A DNA stretch of 64,000 nucleotides, from contig NZ_JAFKCZ010000013.1 in the NCBI RefSeq assembly GCF_017255185.1, forward strand, positions 1 to 64,000, given 5' to 3'. This document shows, piece by piece, positions 11,039 through 19,777 of this stretch. Within the stretch, counting starts at the first letter, position 1, and each line of letters starts with the position of its first letter. Both the position numbers and the translations under genes were made by a program. The stretch is from Parahaliea mediterranea (GTDB taxonomy: Bacteria; Pseudomonadota; Gammaproteobacteria; Pseudomonadales; Halieaceae). The notes beneath the pieces were generated by a model that was not told where the DNA came from, ran no database searches, and saw only the letters and a program-made list of their open reading frames with translations.

Positions 11039-13195
11039 ATGAGCTACATTCGACTGCAAAAAGACGCCGACGGCATCGTCGAGTTGATCTTCGACCAGCC
11101 CGGCAAGTCCGTGAACGTCATGGGCGACGAATACGCCGAGGCCATGCCCCGGGCCCTGGACGAGCTGGAGGCGATGAAGGGCGAGATCGCCGGCGTGTAC
11201 GTGCGCTCGGGCAAGCCCGGCCAGTTCTTCGCCGGCGGCGATATCACCAAAATGCTGGAGATGGACCTGGACCCGCCGCCGGCGGAGCGCGAGGCCCTGT
11301 TCCGCGGCCTGCTGGAGAGCAAGGCGCCCCTGCGCCGGCTGGAATCCCTGGGGGTGCCGGTGGTGGTGGGTATCAACGGCGCCGCCCTCGGCGGTGGCTA
11401 CGAGATCGCCCTGGCCTGCCATTACCGTATCGCGCTGGATGACAGCAAGGTGCAGATCGGCCTGCCGGAGGCCATGCTGGGCCTGATGCCGGGGGCCGGC
11501 GGCGTGGTCCGCCTGGTGCGCCTGCTGGGCATGGAGAAGGCCCTGCCGCTGATCGCCCAGGGCAAGCGCCTGCGCGCGGCCCGGGCGCTGGAGGCGGGCC
11601 TGGTGCACGAGCTGGCCGACAGCGAGGACGCCATGGCGGCGCGCGCCAAGGCCTGGATCAAGGCCAACCCCGAGGCCAGGCAGCCCTGGGAGCAGCCCGA
11701 CTACCGGATGCCCGGCGGCAGCCCCGACGACGAGGCGGCCCAGGGCCTGACCTATTTCGGCCCGGTGAACGTAATGAACCAGACCCGGGGCAACATGCCG
11801 GCGCAACAAGTCATCTTCGCCGCGGTGGTGGATACCGCGCGGGTGGACTACGACACCGCCCACCTGGTGGAGGCGCGCTACTTCCAGCGCCTGCTGCTCG
11901 ACCCGGTCTCGCGCAACATGATGACCACCTTCTTCGTGCAGATGAACCAGCTCGACGCCGGCGCCTCGCGCCCGTCGGGCATCGACAAGCGCGCGGTGAA
12001 AAAGCTCGGCATCCTCGGCGCGGGGGTGATGGGCGCGGGTATTGCCTTCAATGCCGCCAAGGTGGGGATCGAGGTGGTGCTCAAGGATCTCGATCTGCAG
12101 CGCGCTGAAAAGGGCAAGGCCTACGCGACCGCCGCCTGCGAGCGCGACCGCCGCCTGGACGAGGCGGCCGCGCGGGCGCTGCTGGGGCGTATCCACCCCA
12201 CCGGCGACGCCGCGGATTTGGCCGGTTGCGACGTGGTGATCGAGGCGGTGTTCGAGGATCGCCGCGTCAAGGCCGCGGTCACCCAGGAAGCCGAGGCGGT
12301 GCTGGGCGCCGACGCGGTGTTCGCCAGCAATACCTCGGCATTGCCGATCACCGAACTGGCCGGGGCCTCGGCGCGGCCGGCCAATTTTATCGGCATGCAC
12401 TTCTTCTCCCCGGCGGAGAAAATGCCCCTGGTGGAGATCATCACCGGCCAGCAGACCTCGGACGAGGCGCTGGCGCTGGCCTTCGACCTGGCCCAGCAGT
12501 TGGGTAAAAAACCCATCGTGGTGAAGGACGCCCCCGGGTTCTTCACCACTCGGGTGATCGGCCAGACCATCACCCAGGGCCAGCGCATGCTGGCGGAGGG
12601 CGTAAACCCGGCGCTGATCGAGAACGCGGCGGCCTTCAACGGCTCCCCCATGGGCCCGCTGGAAACCCTCGACAGCATCTCCCTGGAAACCGCCTACCAC
12701 AGCATGCAGGCGCAAAAGGCCGACGCAGAGGCGCGGGGCGAGGCCTTCGCGCCGGCGCCGGAATCCGAGGTGATCCGCATGATGGTGGAGGACTGCCAGC
12801 GCACCGGCCGGCAGGCCGGCGGCGGCTTCTACGACTACGACGACAAGGGCAGGAAGGTCGCCACCTGGCCGGGCCTGCGGGAGCGCTTCGCCCCCGAGGG
12901 CTATACCGATATCCCCTTCGAGGATGTGCGCGACCGCCTGTTGTTCCCCCAGGTGCTGGAGGCCATCCGCATCATGGAGGAGGGCGTGCTGACCAGCGTG
13001 GCCGACGGCAACATCGGCTCGATCATGGGCATCGGCTTCCCGCCCCACACCGGCGGGGTGTTCCAGTGCGTCAATGCCTATGGCGCCAGGGCCTTCGCCG
13101 AACGCGCCAGCGAGCTGGCCGAGCGCTATGGCGGGGACTTCGCGCCGCCGCGCCTGCTGTTGAAGATGGCGGAGCGGGGCGAGCAATTTCTCTAG
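11039..13195 (+). CDS. Fatty oxidation complex alpha subunit (FadJ/FadB-like hydratase-dehydrogenase)
   Basis: Bifunctional enoyl-CoA hydratase and 3-hydroxyacyl-CoA dehydrogenase, about 718 residues. The N-terminal crotonase fold has the oxyanion-hole segments FFAGGDITKM and GINGAALGGGYEIALACHY and the catalytic Glu region GLPEAMLGLMPGAGG. The Rossmann dehydrogenase begins near residue 320 with LGILGAGVMGAGIAFNAA and has SNTSALPITELA and the catalytic IGMHFFSPAEKMPLVEII. Helical C-terminal dehydrogenase domains follow. The ATG 11039 comes 11 bases after the thiolase stop with GGGAGA upstream. Together the two genes encode an alpha2beta2-type trifunctional complex. Choice between FadB and FadJ is not settled by eye; the thiolase-first order favours FadI/FadJ. 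Confidence 0.94.
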   Translation: MSYIRLQKDADGIVELIFDQPGKSVNVMGDEYAEAMPRALDELEAMKGEIAGVYVRSGKPGQFFAGGDITKMLEMDLDPPPAEREALFRGLLESKAPLRRLESLGVPVVVGINGAALGGGYEIALACHYRIALDDSKVQIGLPEAMLGLMPGAGGVVRLVRLLGMEKALPLIAQGKRLRAARALEAGLVHELADSEDAMAARAKAWIKANPEARQPWEQPDYRMPGGSPDDEAAQGLTYFGPVNVMNQTRGNMPAQQVIFAAVVDTARVDYDTAHLVEARYFQRLLLDPVSRNMMTTFFVQMNQLDAGASRPSGIDKRAVKKLGILGAGVMGAGIAFNAAKVGIEVVLKDLDLQRAEKGKAYATAACERDRRLDEAAARALLGRIHPTGDAADLAGCDVVIEAVFEDRRVKAAVTQEAEAVLGADAVFASNTSALPITELAGASARPANFIGMHFFSPAEKMPLVEIITGQQTSDEALALAFDLAQQLGKKPIVVKDAPGFFTTRVIGQTITQGQRMLAEGVNPALIENAAAFNGSPMGPLETLDSISLETAYHSMQAQKADAEARGEAFAPAPESEVIRMMVEDCQRTGRQAGGGFYDYDDKGRKVATWPGLRERFAPEGYTDIPFEDVRDRLLFPQVLEAIRIMEEGVLTSVADGNIGSIMGIGFPPHTGGVFQCVNAYGARAFAERASELAERYGGDFAPPRLLLKMAERGEQFL

Positions 13196-13321
13196 GTTGT
13201 GGTAATGTGATATCGGGCTCGGGCATTCGAGTAGCGGCGGCGTGCCAGGTGGATTGGCTGGCCGCCCCGTCAGTGCCGGCTACACGGGCGATAACGCAGG
13301 GAAGCAGCAGGGAGAATAGGG

Positions 13322-16186
13322 ATGTTGTTGACTCGACAGATACTTGTCGCCGGCCTGGTGCTGTCGGCGTTGGGAGGCTGCAAGGTCCGTATTGACGTGC
13401 CCGAGGGCGGCCGGGTCGAGACCGAGTCCGGCCGCTATCAATGCGACGAGGGCACCGTGTGCGAGCTGGATGTGCGCGACACGGATTTCGACGAGCGCTT
13501 CCTGGCGGTGGCGGACGGCGAGCATGTATTTCGGGGCTGGCGTCGGGGCGACGGCCATTTCTGTGGTGGCAGCCTGGACGCCTGCGCGCTCAGCACCACC
13601 GGTTTTCCCGGCAATGCCTCGCTGATGGAGGTGTTGCGCTCCGAGCAGGTCTTCCACCTGGCGCCGGTGTTCGAGCCGGCGGAATTTTACCCCGTTGCCG
13701 GTACGGTCACCGTGGCCGCGCAGTCCCGCGCGGACGGCGACGTCAACGACGCCATTGCCTCCTACACTCCCAACGACCTGCCCTCACAGGCGCAGCCGGT
13801 GTCCAACCCCGCCACCATCGGCGGCTACGCCAATGTGATTGATGTCGGCGAGCCGGGACCGTCGACCGAATTCGGCGACCCGGACGATTTTTACGCGGTG
13901 GACCTGCTGGCGGGGCAGGTGATCGCCCTGAACGTCGCGGACCCGGAGCAGGGCGACCTGGACCTCTACCTCTTCGACAGCAATGAACAGATTGTCGATT
14001 TCTCGCTCAATACCAGCTACCACGAATCGATCACCGTTGCGCGCAGCGGCCGCTATTCGGTCAACGTTTATGCCTATTCCGGGGCCTCCAACTACACGCT
14101 GTCGATAGGCCAGCCCGCCTCCGAAGCGGCCGGCGGCTTCACCGCCTCCGCGGACTTCGACCCCGAGACAGTGGTGGTGCAGTACCGGCAGGCGAACAAC
14201 CAGCAGGCGCGGACGGCCTCCGCGGATGAACCGCAACCGCGTCTGGAAAACCTGACGAGCCTGTCGGCGGCGAGCGCGGCCCGGGCCGCCGGCGGCCCTG
14301 GCAAGGCCGGCCAGTTCCGCGGCGGGGAGCTGGAGCGCAAATGGCGGGCCCTGTCCGCGATCAAGGCCCTGAATACCCGGGCCGATGTGGCGTTCGCCGA
14401 ACCCAATTACCGCTACCGGGCGAGCGCCCGACCCAATGACCAGTACTACCCGCTGCAATGGCACTACCGCCAGATCAACCTCGCCGAGGCCTGGGACATT
14501 ACCCGCGGCAGCAGCGATGTCGTCGTCGCGGTGATCGATACCGGGGTGCTCGGCGGGCACCCCGACCTGGGCGGCAAATTCGTCGATGGCTACGATTTTA
14601 TCAGCGACCCCTACCACTCGGGCGACGGCGACGGTATCGACCCGGACGCCGGGGATCCCGGTGACGGTGGCGTGGCGGGGCAGAGCAGCTATCACGGCTC
14701 CCATGTCAGCGGCACGGTGGCCGCCGCCACCAACAACGGCCGCGGTGTGGCCGGGGTTGGCTGGCGCACACGGGTCATGCCGATTCGGGTCCTGGGCGAG
14801 GAGGGCGGCACGGTTTACGACATTGCCCAGGGCATCCGCTACGCCGCGGGCCTCGGCAACGACTCGGGCACCGTGCCCGCCAGGCGGGCGGATGTCATCA
14901 ATCTCAGCCTTGGTGGCGCCGGCAGTTCCCAGGCCCTGCGTAATGCCATTGCGCGTGCGCGAGAACGCGGCGTGATCGTCGTGGCCGCGGCGGGCAACGA
15001 GAACAGCAGCCAGCCCAGCTACCCGGCCGCCTACCCCGGGGTTATCTCGGTGGGCGCGGTGGGCCCCGACGGCGTGCGTGCGCCGTACTCCAATTTTGGC
15101 GCCACCCTCGATTTGGTGGCGCCCGGCGGGGATATGGGGGTGGACCTTGACGGCGATGGCAACACCGACGGCGTGATCAGCACCGTGGGCAGCGATACCG
15201 GGTCCGGGGTCAGCTACGAGATTGGCCTGCAACAGGGCACGTCCATGGCCAGTCCCCACGTCGCGGGCGTTATCGCCTTGATGAAGGCGGTGCGGCCGTC
15301 GCTGACACCGGCAGAGTTGGATCAATGGCTGCTGCAGGGGCGCCTGACCATGGACCTGGGCGAAGCCGGTTGGGACGGGCAGTACGGCCACGGCCTGCTC
15401 GATGCGGCGAAAGCCGTGCGCACCGCCCGCACCGCGGGGAGCGGCCCGGACACCTCGCCGCCGGTCCTGCGGGTCTACCCCAGGGATGTGGCCCTGGGCG
15501 TCGAATCCCAGCTCATTACCATTGGCAATGGCGGTGGCGGCGCGTTGCGGATCGACGGCATCGCCAGCTCGGTGGCCTGGCTGGAAGTATTGGCGGAGGC
15601 CGTGGACGACAATGGCCTGGGCCAGTACCGCCTGCGACTGCTGCCGGGCGATCTGTCCCCCGGGGTCTACGAGACCACGGTGCGGATCAACAGCTCCGCG
15701 GGGAGCGAGGTGGTGCGGGTGATCGCCAGCGTCGACGAAAGCGGGGCATCGGCAACCAGCGCGGGGGTGCTGTACGTACTGTTGATCGACCAGGCCGGGG
15801 AAACCGTCGACCAGCGTGTGCTGCGGCCGGAAGATGGCGGCTATGGTTTCCGTTTCGACCGCGTGAAGGAGGGCCGCTACCGCCTGACGGTTGGTTCGGA
15901 CATGGATAACGACTTCTATATCTGCGACGCTGGCGAGGCCTGTGGCGCCTATCGCACCCTGTTCAACCCCGATGAAATTGTCCTCGATCGCCCGCGGCGG
16001 GGCCTGTCGCTCAATGCCAGCTTCAGTCCCAATATCAACAGCGCCGCCGCCGCCAGCGGGGAAGGCGTCCAGCAGGCCCCGCTGATGATCCGGCGCACGG
16101 GGCGCGAGGGGGGTGTCGACGACGGGGGAGAGCGGCTGCCCACACGCCGGCCGTGGACCGGGGAAAGCCGGGACGCCGGGCCTTAG
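13322..16186 (+). CDS. Surface lipoprotein subtilisin-like serine protease (S8 family) with N-terminal PPC domain
   Basis: Secreted, lipid-anchored endopeptidase of 954 residues. The leader ends in a lipobox SALGGC (Cys20). Residues about 25-120 resemble a beta-repeat with paired Cys (CDEGTVCELDV, FCGGSLDACALS). Residues about 165-265 look like a bacterial pre-peptidase C-terminal domain (DDFYAVDLLAGQVIALNV to YTLSIG). An inhibitor-like propeptide segment (VVVQYRQ to VAFAEPNYRYRA) then precedes the catalytic domain, whose triad is Asp406 (AVIDTGV), His458 (HGSHVSGTVAA) and Ser641 (GTSMASPHVAG). The tail after 700 is beta-rich and of unknown role. Having the PPC-like part ahead of the catalytic domain is unusual. 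The stop overlaps the convergent NUDIX gene by 4 bases. Confidence 0.9.
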   Translation: MLLTRQILVAGLVLSALGGCKVRIDVPEGGRVETESGRYQCDEGTVCELDVRDTDFDERFLAVADGEHVFRGWRRGDGHFCGGSLDACALSTTGFPGNASLMEVLRSEQVFHLAPVFEPAEFYPVAGTVTVAAQSRADGDVNDAIASYTPNDLPSQAQPVSNPATIGGYANVIDVGEPGPSTEFGDPDDFYAVDLLAGQVIALNVADPEQGDLDLYLFDSNEQIVDFSLNTSYHESITVARSGRYSVNVYAYSGASNYTLSIGQPASEAAGGFTASADFDPETVVVQYRQANNQQARTASADEPQPRLENLTSLSAASAARAAGGPGKAGQFRGGELERKWRALSAIKALNTRADVAFAEPNYRYRASARPNDQYYPLQWHYRQINLAEAWDITRGSSDVVVAVIDTGVLGGHPDLGGKFVDGYDFISDPYHSGDGDGIDPDAGDPGDGGVAGQSSYHGSHVSGTVAAATNNGRGVAGVGWRTRVMPIRVLGEEGGTVYDIAQGIRYAAGLGNDSGTVPARRADVINLSLGGAGSSQALRNAIARARERGVIVVAAAGNENSSQPSYPAAYPGVISVGAVGPDGVRAPYSNFGATLDLVAPGGDMGVDLDGDGNTDGVISTVGSDTGSGVSYEIGLQQGTSMASPHVAGVIALMKAVRPSLTPAELDQWLLQGRLTMDLGEAGWDGQYGHGLLDAAKAVRTARTAGSGPDTSPPVLRVYPRDVALGVESQLITIGNGGGGALRIDGIASSVAWLEVLAEAVDDNGLGQYRLRLLPGDLSPGVYETTVRINSSAGSEVVRVIASVDESGASATSAGVLYVLLIDQAGETVDQRVLRPEDGGYGFRFDRVKEGRYRLTVGSDMDNDFYICDAGEACGAYRTLFNPDEIVLDRPRRGLSLNASFSPNINSAAAASGEGVQQAPLMIRRTGREGGVDDGGERLPTRRPWTGESRDAGP

Positions 16187-16860
16187 TCGTCGCTGAAACA
16201 GGGCCTGTGGTGCTCCACCAGCTCCCGGTTCATGACCTCGTCCATGACCTGGCGCAGCGCGGTGTCGTGTTGCCTGTTCACCGCCGCAGGGGCAAATGTT
16301 CGCCGCAGCAGTTCAATGATCACTTGCGTAATGCCGATCATCGGCAGCGCCGCGGCTTCTTCCAGGGGAACCCAGCGAAGATCGTGCAGTTCGCCGTTGC
16401 CGCGCAAGGTGCCTTGCAGGTGGCGGGCGTCGGCCAGGAAAAAACGCGCGTCGAAGCGACGCGGGGGGCCGGGCGGGGTGATGGCGCGGGCGAAATAGTG
16501 CAGCCGGTCCAGGGCGGGCGCCACCCCTTGCTGGTAGATCGGCCGCCAGCTGGCCGAGCGGCTGTTCACCGGAGCCGGGGTGGGGCGGGTCAGTAGCAGC
16601 CCGGTCTCCTCGAAGGTTTCGCGCACCGCGGCCATGCCGATCCCCCGGGCCCGGCTGGGACTGGTGCTGCGGACCAGGCGGTCGCGCGCGGTGGTGTTCA
16701 GTTCAAAGGGCGCCGGCACCCGGGCATCCCCGGGGTCGACCCGGCCGCCCGGGAACACGTAGTTGTTGGGTACGAACACATGCTTCGCGCTGCGCAGTCC
16801 CATCAGCACTTCGCGCTGGTCACGCAGGATAATCAGTGTGGCGGCATCGACGGGGCGCAT
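16183..16860 (-). CDS. NUDIX hydrolase
   Basis: Hydrolase of a nucleoside diphosphate linked to some other moiety, 225 residues. The NUDIX box is split: GGRVDPGD near residue 40 is separated by an insert of about 30 residues from AAVRETFEETGLLL, which carries the REx2EExG core with the metal-binding glutamates. This spacing is that of the longer NUDT19/RppH-unlike group often found beside acyl-CoA genes, where CoA-type substrates have been described, so a CoA or acyl-CoA diphosphatase role is possible but not shown. The gene runs towards the subtilase gene and their ends overlap in TTAG. No terminator hairpin is seen between them. Confidence 0.85.
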   Translation of the reverse strand: MRPVDAATLIILRDQREVLMGLRSAKHVFVPNNYVFPGGRVDPGDARVPAPFELNTTARDRLVRSTSPSRARGIGMAAVRETFEETGLLLTRPTPAPVNSRSASWRPIYQQGVAPALDRLHYFARAITPPGPPRRFDARFFLADARHLQGTLRGNGELHDLRWVPLEEAAALPMIGITQVIIELLRRTFAPAAVNRQHDTALRQVMDEVMNRELVEHHRPCFSDD

Positions 16861-16953
16861 GCATTTTCCGGTTCGCGGTCAAACAGTGCCGCCAGTGTAG
16901 CCTGGACGCAACGCGCGGCCCAGGCTCTTTATCGCGTTTCGGTCCGCCTGGAA

Positions 16954-18474
16954 TCAGGGCGTCTCGCAGGCAAAGTTCTCCGCCCGGCTGGTGTCACCAC
17001 CTTGATAAACGGCGCGGGCCGGCAGGGCGCAGAGCGGGCGGCTGCGCTGGACCTCGCCGTCCGCGTCGCGTTGCAGTGCGCGTATGCGGTCCGGGGCCTC
17101 GCCCTGCTCCACCCAGCGATCGATAATGTCCAGCGGGTCGAATTCATCGGCGGTGAGCCCGGTGCGCTCCCAGCAGTGGCCGAAACCCGGAACGGTAACG
17201 AAGCGCGTTGTCTCCGCCAGCGACGATTCGCCGGTCACTTGCCGGGCCTGTTCGACGTAGTCGAAAAAGCGTTCCGGGAGCATCATCGGGTCCGCCAGGC
17301 CGTGGTAGTAGAACAGGCGGGTGCCGGCGGCGTTGAGGCCGCCGAGATCCGGGTTGGTCGCGTCCAGCAAGGGCGAGAGGGCGCGGATATTGTCGATTTC
17401 ATCGGCCAGCGCATAGTCGTGGGGCCGAAAGGGCTCGCTGGAGGGAATGCCGTAGGCAAGACGCAGGTAGCCCTCGCTGGCGCGCTCGCCCCAGGCCCTG
17501 TCGTCGTCGGTGCCGACGAGCCACACGGTCCAATAGTCTTCCGATCCGGGCGCGACCCCGGGGAACAGTTGCTCGCCATTGGCGTTGGCGCCGCGGTAGA
17601 GGCGCTCGATGGCGGAGACTTCCGCGTCGGTGAGGCATTCGGCGGTTTCGCCGGCGCGGCAGCGCAGGGCGGCCACGTCGGGCTCGCACTGCTGTGGCCG
17701 TGAAACGATACCGTCCTCGACCCCGTCCAGCGCGTCGCAGCGCTGTTTCACGTGCCGGCTCAGCAGCGGAACCTTGGCCTGGTCGATGACGGCGCGCCCG
17801 TCCCGGTCGCGGGTGGTCTGCAACAACCACAGTCCGTAGATACCGCCATAACCGCTGAGGTCGAACACGCCATCGCCAGCGGCGATACCATCGAACAGGT
17901 CGGGGTAGCGCTGGGCGGCGTACAGGCCGAGACGGCCGCCGTTGGAGCAGCCGGAGAAGTAGGTGCGGCGCGGTTCCCGCGCGAAATAGGTCGATGTAAT
18001 GTGTTGGCCGGTGGCCACCGCCAGCGGCATCCAGGCTCCGGCGAACAGCTCGAGCGCGCGCGGGTCGCCGATCGCCCAGTCCGTGTCGGTGTTCACCGCC
18101 TGGTGCCCGCTGTCGGTCTGGATGGCCGTATAGCCCGCCGCCAGCGCGGAGTTAAGGGTATTGCTGTGGCCGGGTTTGTCCGGCGCCAGGTAGCCGCAGA
18201 ATCCGCCGCAGCCGGCCACCACGAACTTGCCGTTCCAGTCGGAGGCCGGCATGCGCATTACAAAACCGATCCGCTCCTCGATACGGCCTTCCACCTGGCA
18301 GAAGTCCGGTAGGTCCTCGCGGTCGGTGACCAGGGACGCCTTCTCGATTTTGGTGGCGGGGGCGTCTGTCGCGGCCAGGTTGGCGCAGGCCTCCGCGGGG
18401 GTGTTCGCCTGGGCGGGAAGTGTGCCGGCCACGGCGAGACCCAGGCCGGCCAGCAGCGCGGTACGAAAGCGCAT
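16954..18474 (-). CDS. Exported tannase/feruloyl esterase family protein
   Basis: Predicted periplasmic or secreted ester hydrolase of about 506 residues. The start ATG at 18474 has AAGGAA six bases upstream and opens a signal peptide (MRFRTALLAGLGLAVAGTLPAQA). The alpha/beta-hydrolase nucleophile is in FSGCSNGGRLG, the acid region is YYHGLADPMML and the catalytic His is in GFGHCWERTG. The Cys next to Ser and the Cys next to His match the CS-D-HC arrangement of tannase and feruloyl esterases, which links the active-site loops by a disulfide. Many Cys elsewhere fit a calcium-stabilised exported enzyme. Likely substrates are aromatic or short-chain carboxylic esters. The thiolase gene upstream (18584-19777) reads on the same strand. 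Confidence 0.85.
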   Translation of the reverse strand: MRFRTALLAGLGLAVAGTLPAQANTPAEACANLAATDAPATKIEKASLVTDREDLPDFCQVEGRIEERIGFVMRMPASDWNGKFVVAGCGGFCGYLAPDKPGHSNTLNSALAAGYTAIQTDSGHQAVNTDTDWAIGDPRALELFAGAWMPLAVATGQHITSTYFAREPRRTYFSGCSNGGRLGLYAAQRYPDLFDGIAAGDGVFDLSGYGGIYGLWLLQTTRDRDGRAVIDQAKVPLLSRHVKQRCDALDGVEDGIVSRPQQCEPDVAALRCRAGETAECLTDAEVSAIERLYRGANANGEQLFPGVAPGSEDYWTVWLVGTDDDRAWGERASEGYLRLAYGIPSSEPFRPHDYALADEIDNIRALSPLLDATNPDLGGLNAAGTRLFYYHGLADPMMLPERFFDYVEQARQVTGESSLAETTRFVTVPGFGHCWERTGLTADEFDPLDIIDRWVEQGEAPDRIRALQRDADGEVQRSRPLCALPARAVYQGGDTSRAENFACETP

Positions 18475-18583
18475 GGGCATTTCCTTGTTAAAATTTTGGC
18501 TGTGGAGGAAAGACGCCCCGTTGTATCGCCATGGCGATTGCGGCAACCCCCGCGGCTAGCGGGGCGTCCTGGCTATCGTTCGA

Positions 18584-19777
18584 TCAGGCGATGCGCTCGA
18601 TCAACATCGCGCTGCCGGTGCCCGCGGCGCCAGCGGCGGACACGATGCCGCGCTGCAGGTCGCGGCGCTCGAGTTCGTCGAGCAAGGTGCCGAGCATCAT
18701 CGAGCCGGTGGCGCCCATGGGGTGGCCCAGGGCGATCACGCCGCCGTTGACGTTGAGTTTGTCTTCGGGGAGGTCGAGTTCGCGCAGCGCCATCACCGAG
18801 ATCGCGGCAAAGGCCTCGTGGATCTCGAACAGGTCCACGTCGGCGGCGGTCATGTGTTGCGCGGCCAGCAGGGCGCGGGTGGCCTCGACACAGCCGGACA
18901 GGACCTGGGTGGGGTCCGCCGCCACCGTATTGCTGGCCACGATGCGGGCCCGGGGCCTGGCATCCAGTGCGCCCTCGGCGGCCACCAGCACCAGCGCCGC
19001 GCCGTCGGCCATGGCCGGGGAATTGCCGGGGGTGTGGATGTGCCGCACGACATCCAGGCCGGCATGGGCGGCCAGCTGGAAGGCGTCGACACCGGCGGCG
19101 CCGGCCTTGGCGAACACGGGTTCCATGGCCGCCAGGCTTTCGGCGGTGGTGTCCGCTCGGATGCACTCGTCCGCCTCGCAGCGCGTGCCATCCGGCCGGT
19201 CAATGGGCACGATGGAACGGAAATAGCCGTTCTCCCTGGCGTGGGCGGCGCGCTGCTGGCTGAGCGCGGCCACCGCGTCGGCCTGTTCGCGGCTGACATC
19301 GTGCAGGGTGGCCACCAGGTCGGCGCCGTTGCCCATCATCAGCATTTTGCAGCGGGCGGCGAAGGCCGGGTCCTTGAACGCCCGCGCCTCGTCCGCCAGC
19401 ATCGGCACCCGCGACATCATTTCCACGCCGCCGGCCACCGCGGTGTCCACCAGCCCCGCTTCGACCTTGAGCGCCGCCAGCGCCACGCTGTCGACACCGG
19501 AGGAGCAGTAGCGGTTGATGGTCATGCCGGGCACCGCGCTGGGCCAGCCGGCGTAGAGGGTGGAGGCCTTGGCGATATTGCCCGCCTGCTCGCCGTGCTG
19601 GGTGGCGCAGCCGAGGATCACGTCCCCCACCCGGGCCGGGTCCAGCCCGGCGCGCTCGCCGAGGGCCGCGTAGAGCTGCTTCAGCAGGTCGTGGGGCGTG
19701 AGCGGGTGCAGGCCGCCGGTATCCTTGGCGCGGCCGCGGGGGCTGCGAATGGCGTCGTAGATCAGGGCTTGGGTCAT
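18584..19777 (-). CDS. Thiolase family protein lacking the second catalytic cysteine
   Basis: A 397-residue protein with full thiolase length and fold signature. The acylated Cys is present in NRYCSSGVDSVALAA and the His in LGHPMGATGSMM. The usual C-terminal CxGGG motif, which supplies the second catalytic Cys, reads SAAGAAGTGSAMLIERI instead, so that Cys is Ala. I checked this against the DNA near 18600-18650 and it is not a translation slip. The protein may therefore be a degraded thiolase, a synthase-like variant or an enzyme with altered chemistry. It begins inside the stop of the next upstream thiolase (ATGA overlap at 19774-19777) and so belongs to a tight four-gene minus-strand operon that starts at 23598. 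Confidence 0.88.
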   Translation of the reverse strand: MTQALIYDAIRSPRGRAKDTGGLHPLTPHDLLKQLYAALGERAGLDPARVGDVILGCATQHGEQAGNIAKASTLYAGWPSAVPGMTINRYCSSGVDSVALAALKVEAGLVDTAVAGGVEMMSRVPMLADEARAFKDPAFAARCKMLMMGNGADLVATLHDVSREQADAVAALSQQRAAHARENGYFRSIVPIDRPDGTRCEADECIRADTTAESLAAMEPVFAKAGAAGVDAFQLAAHAGLDVVRHIHTPGNSPAMADGAALVLVAAEGALDARPRARIVASNTVAADPTQVLSGCVEATRALLAAQHMTAADVDLFEIHEAFAAISVMALRELDLPEDKLNVNGGVIALGHPMGATGSMMLGTLLDELERRDLQRGIVSAAGAAGTGSAMLIERIA

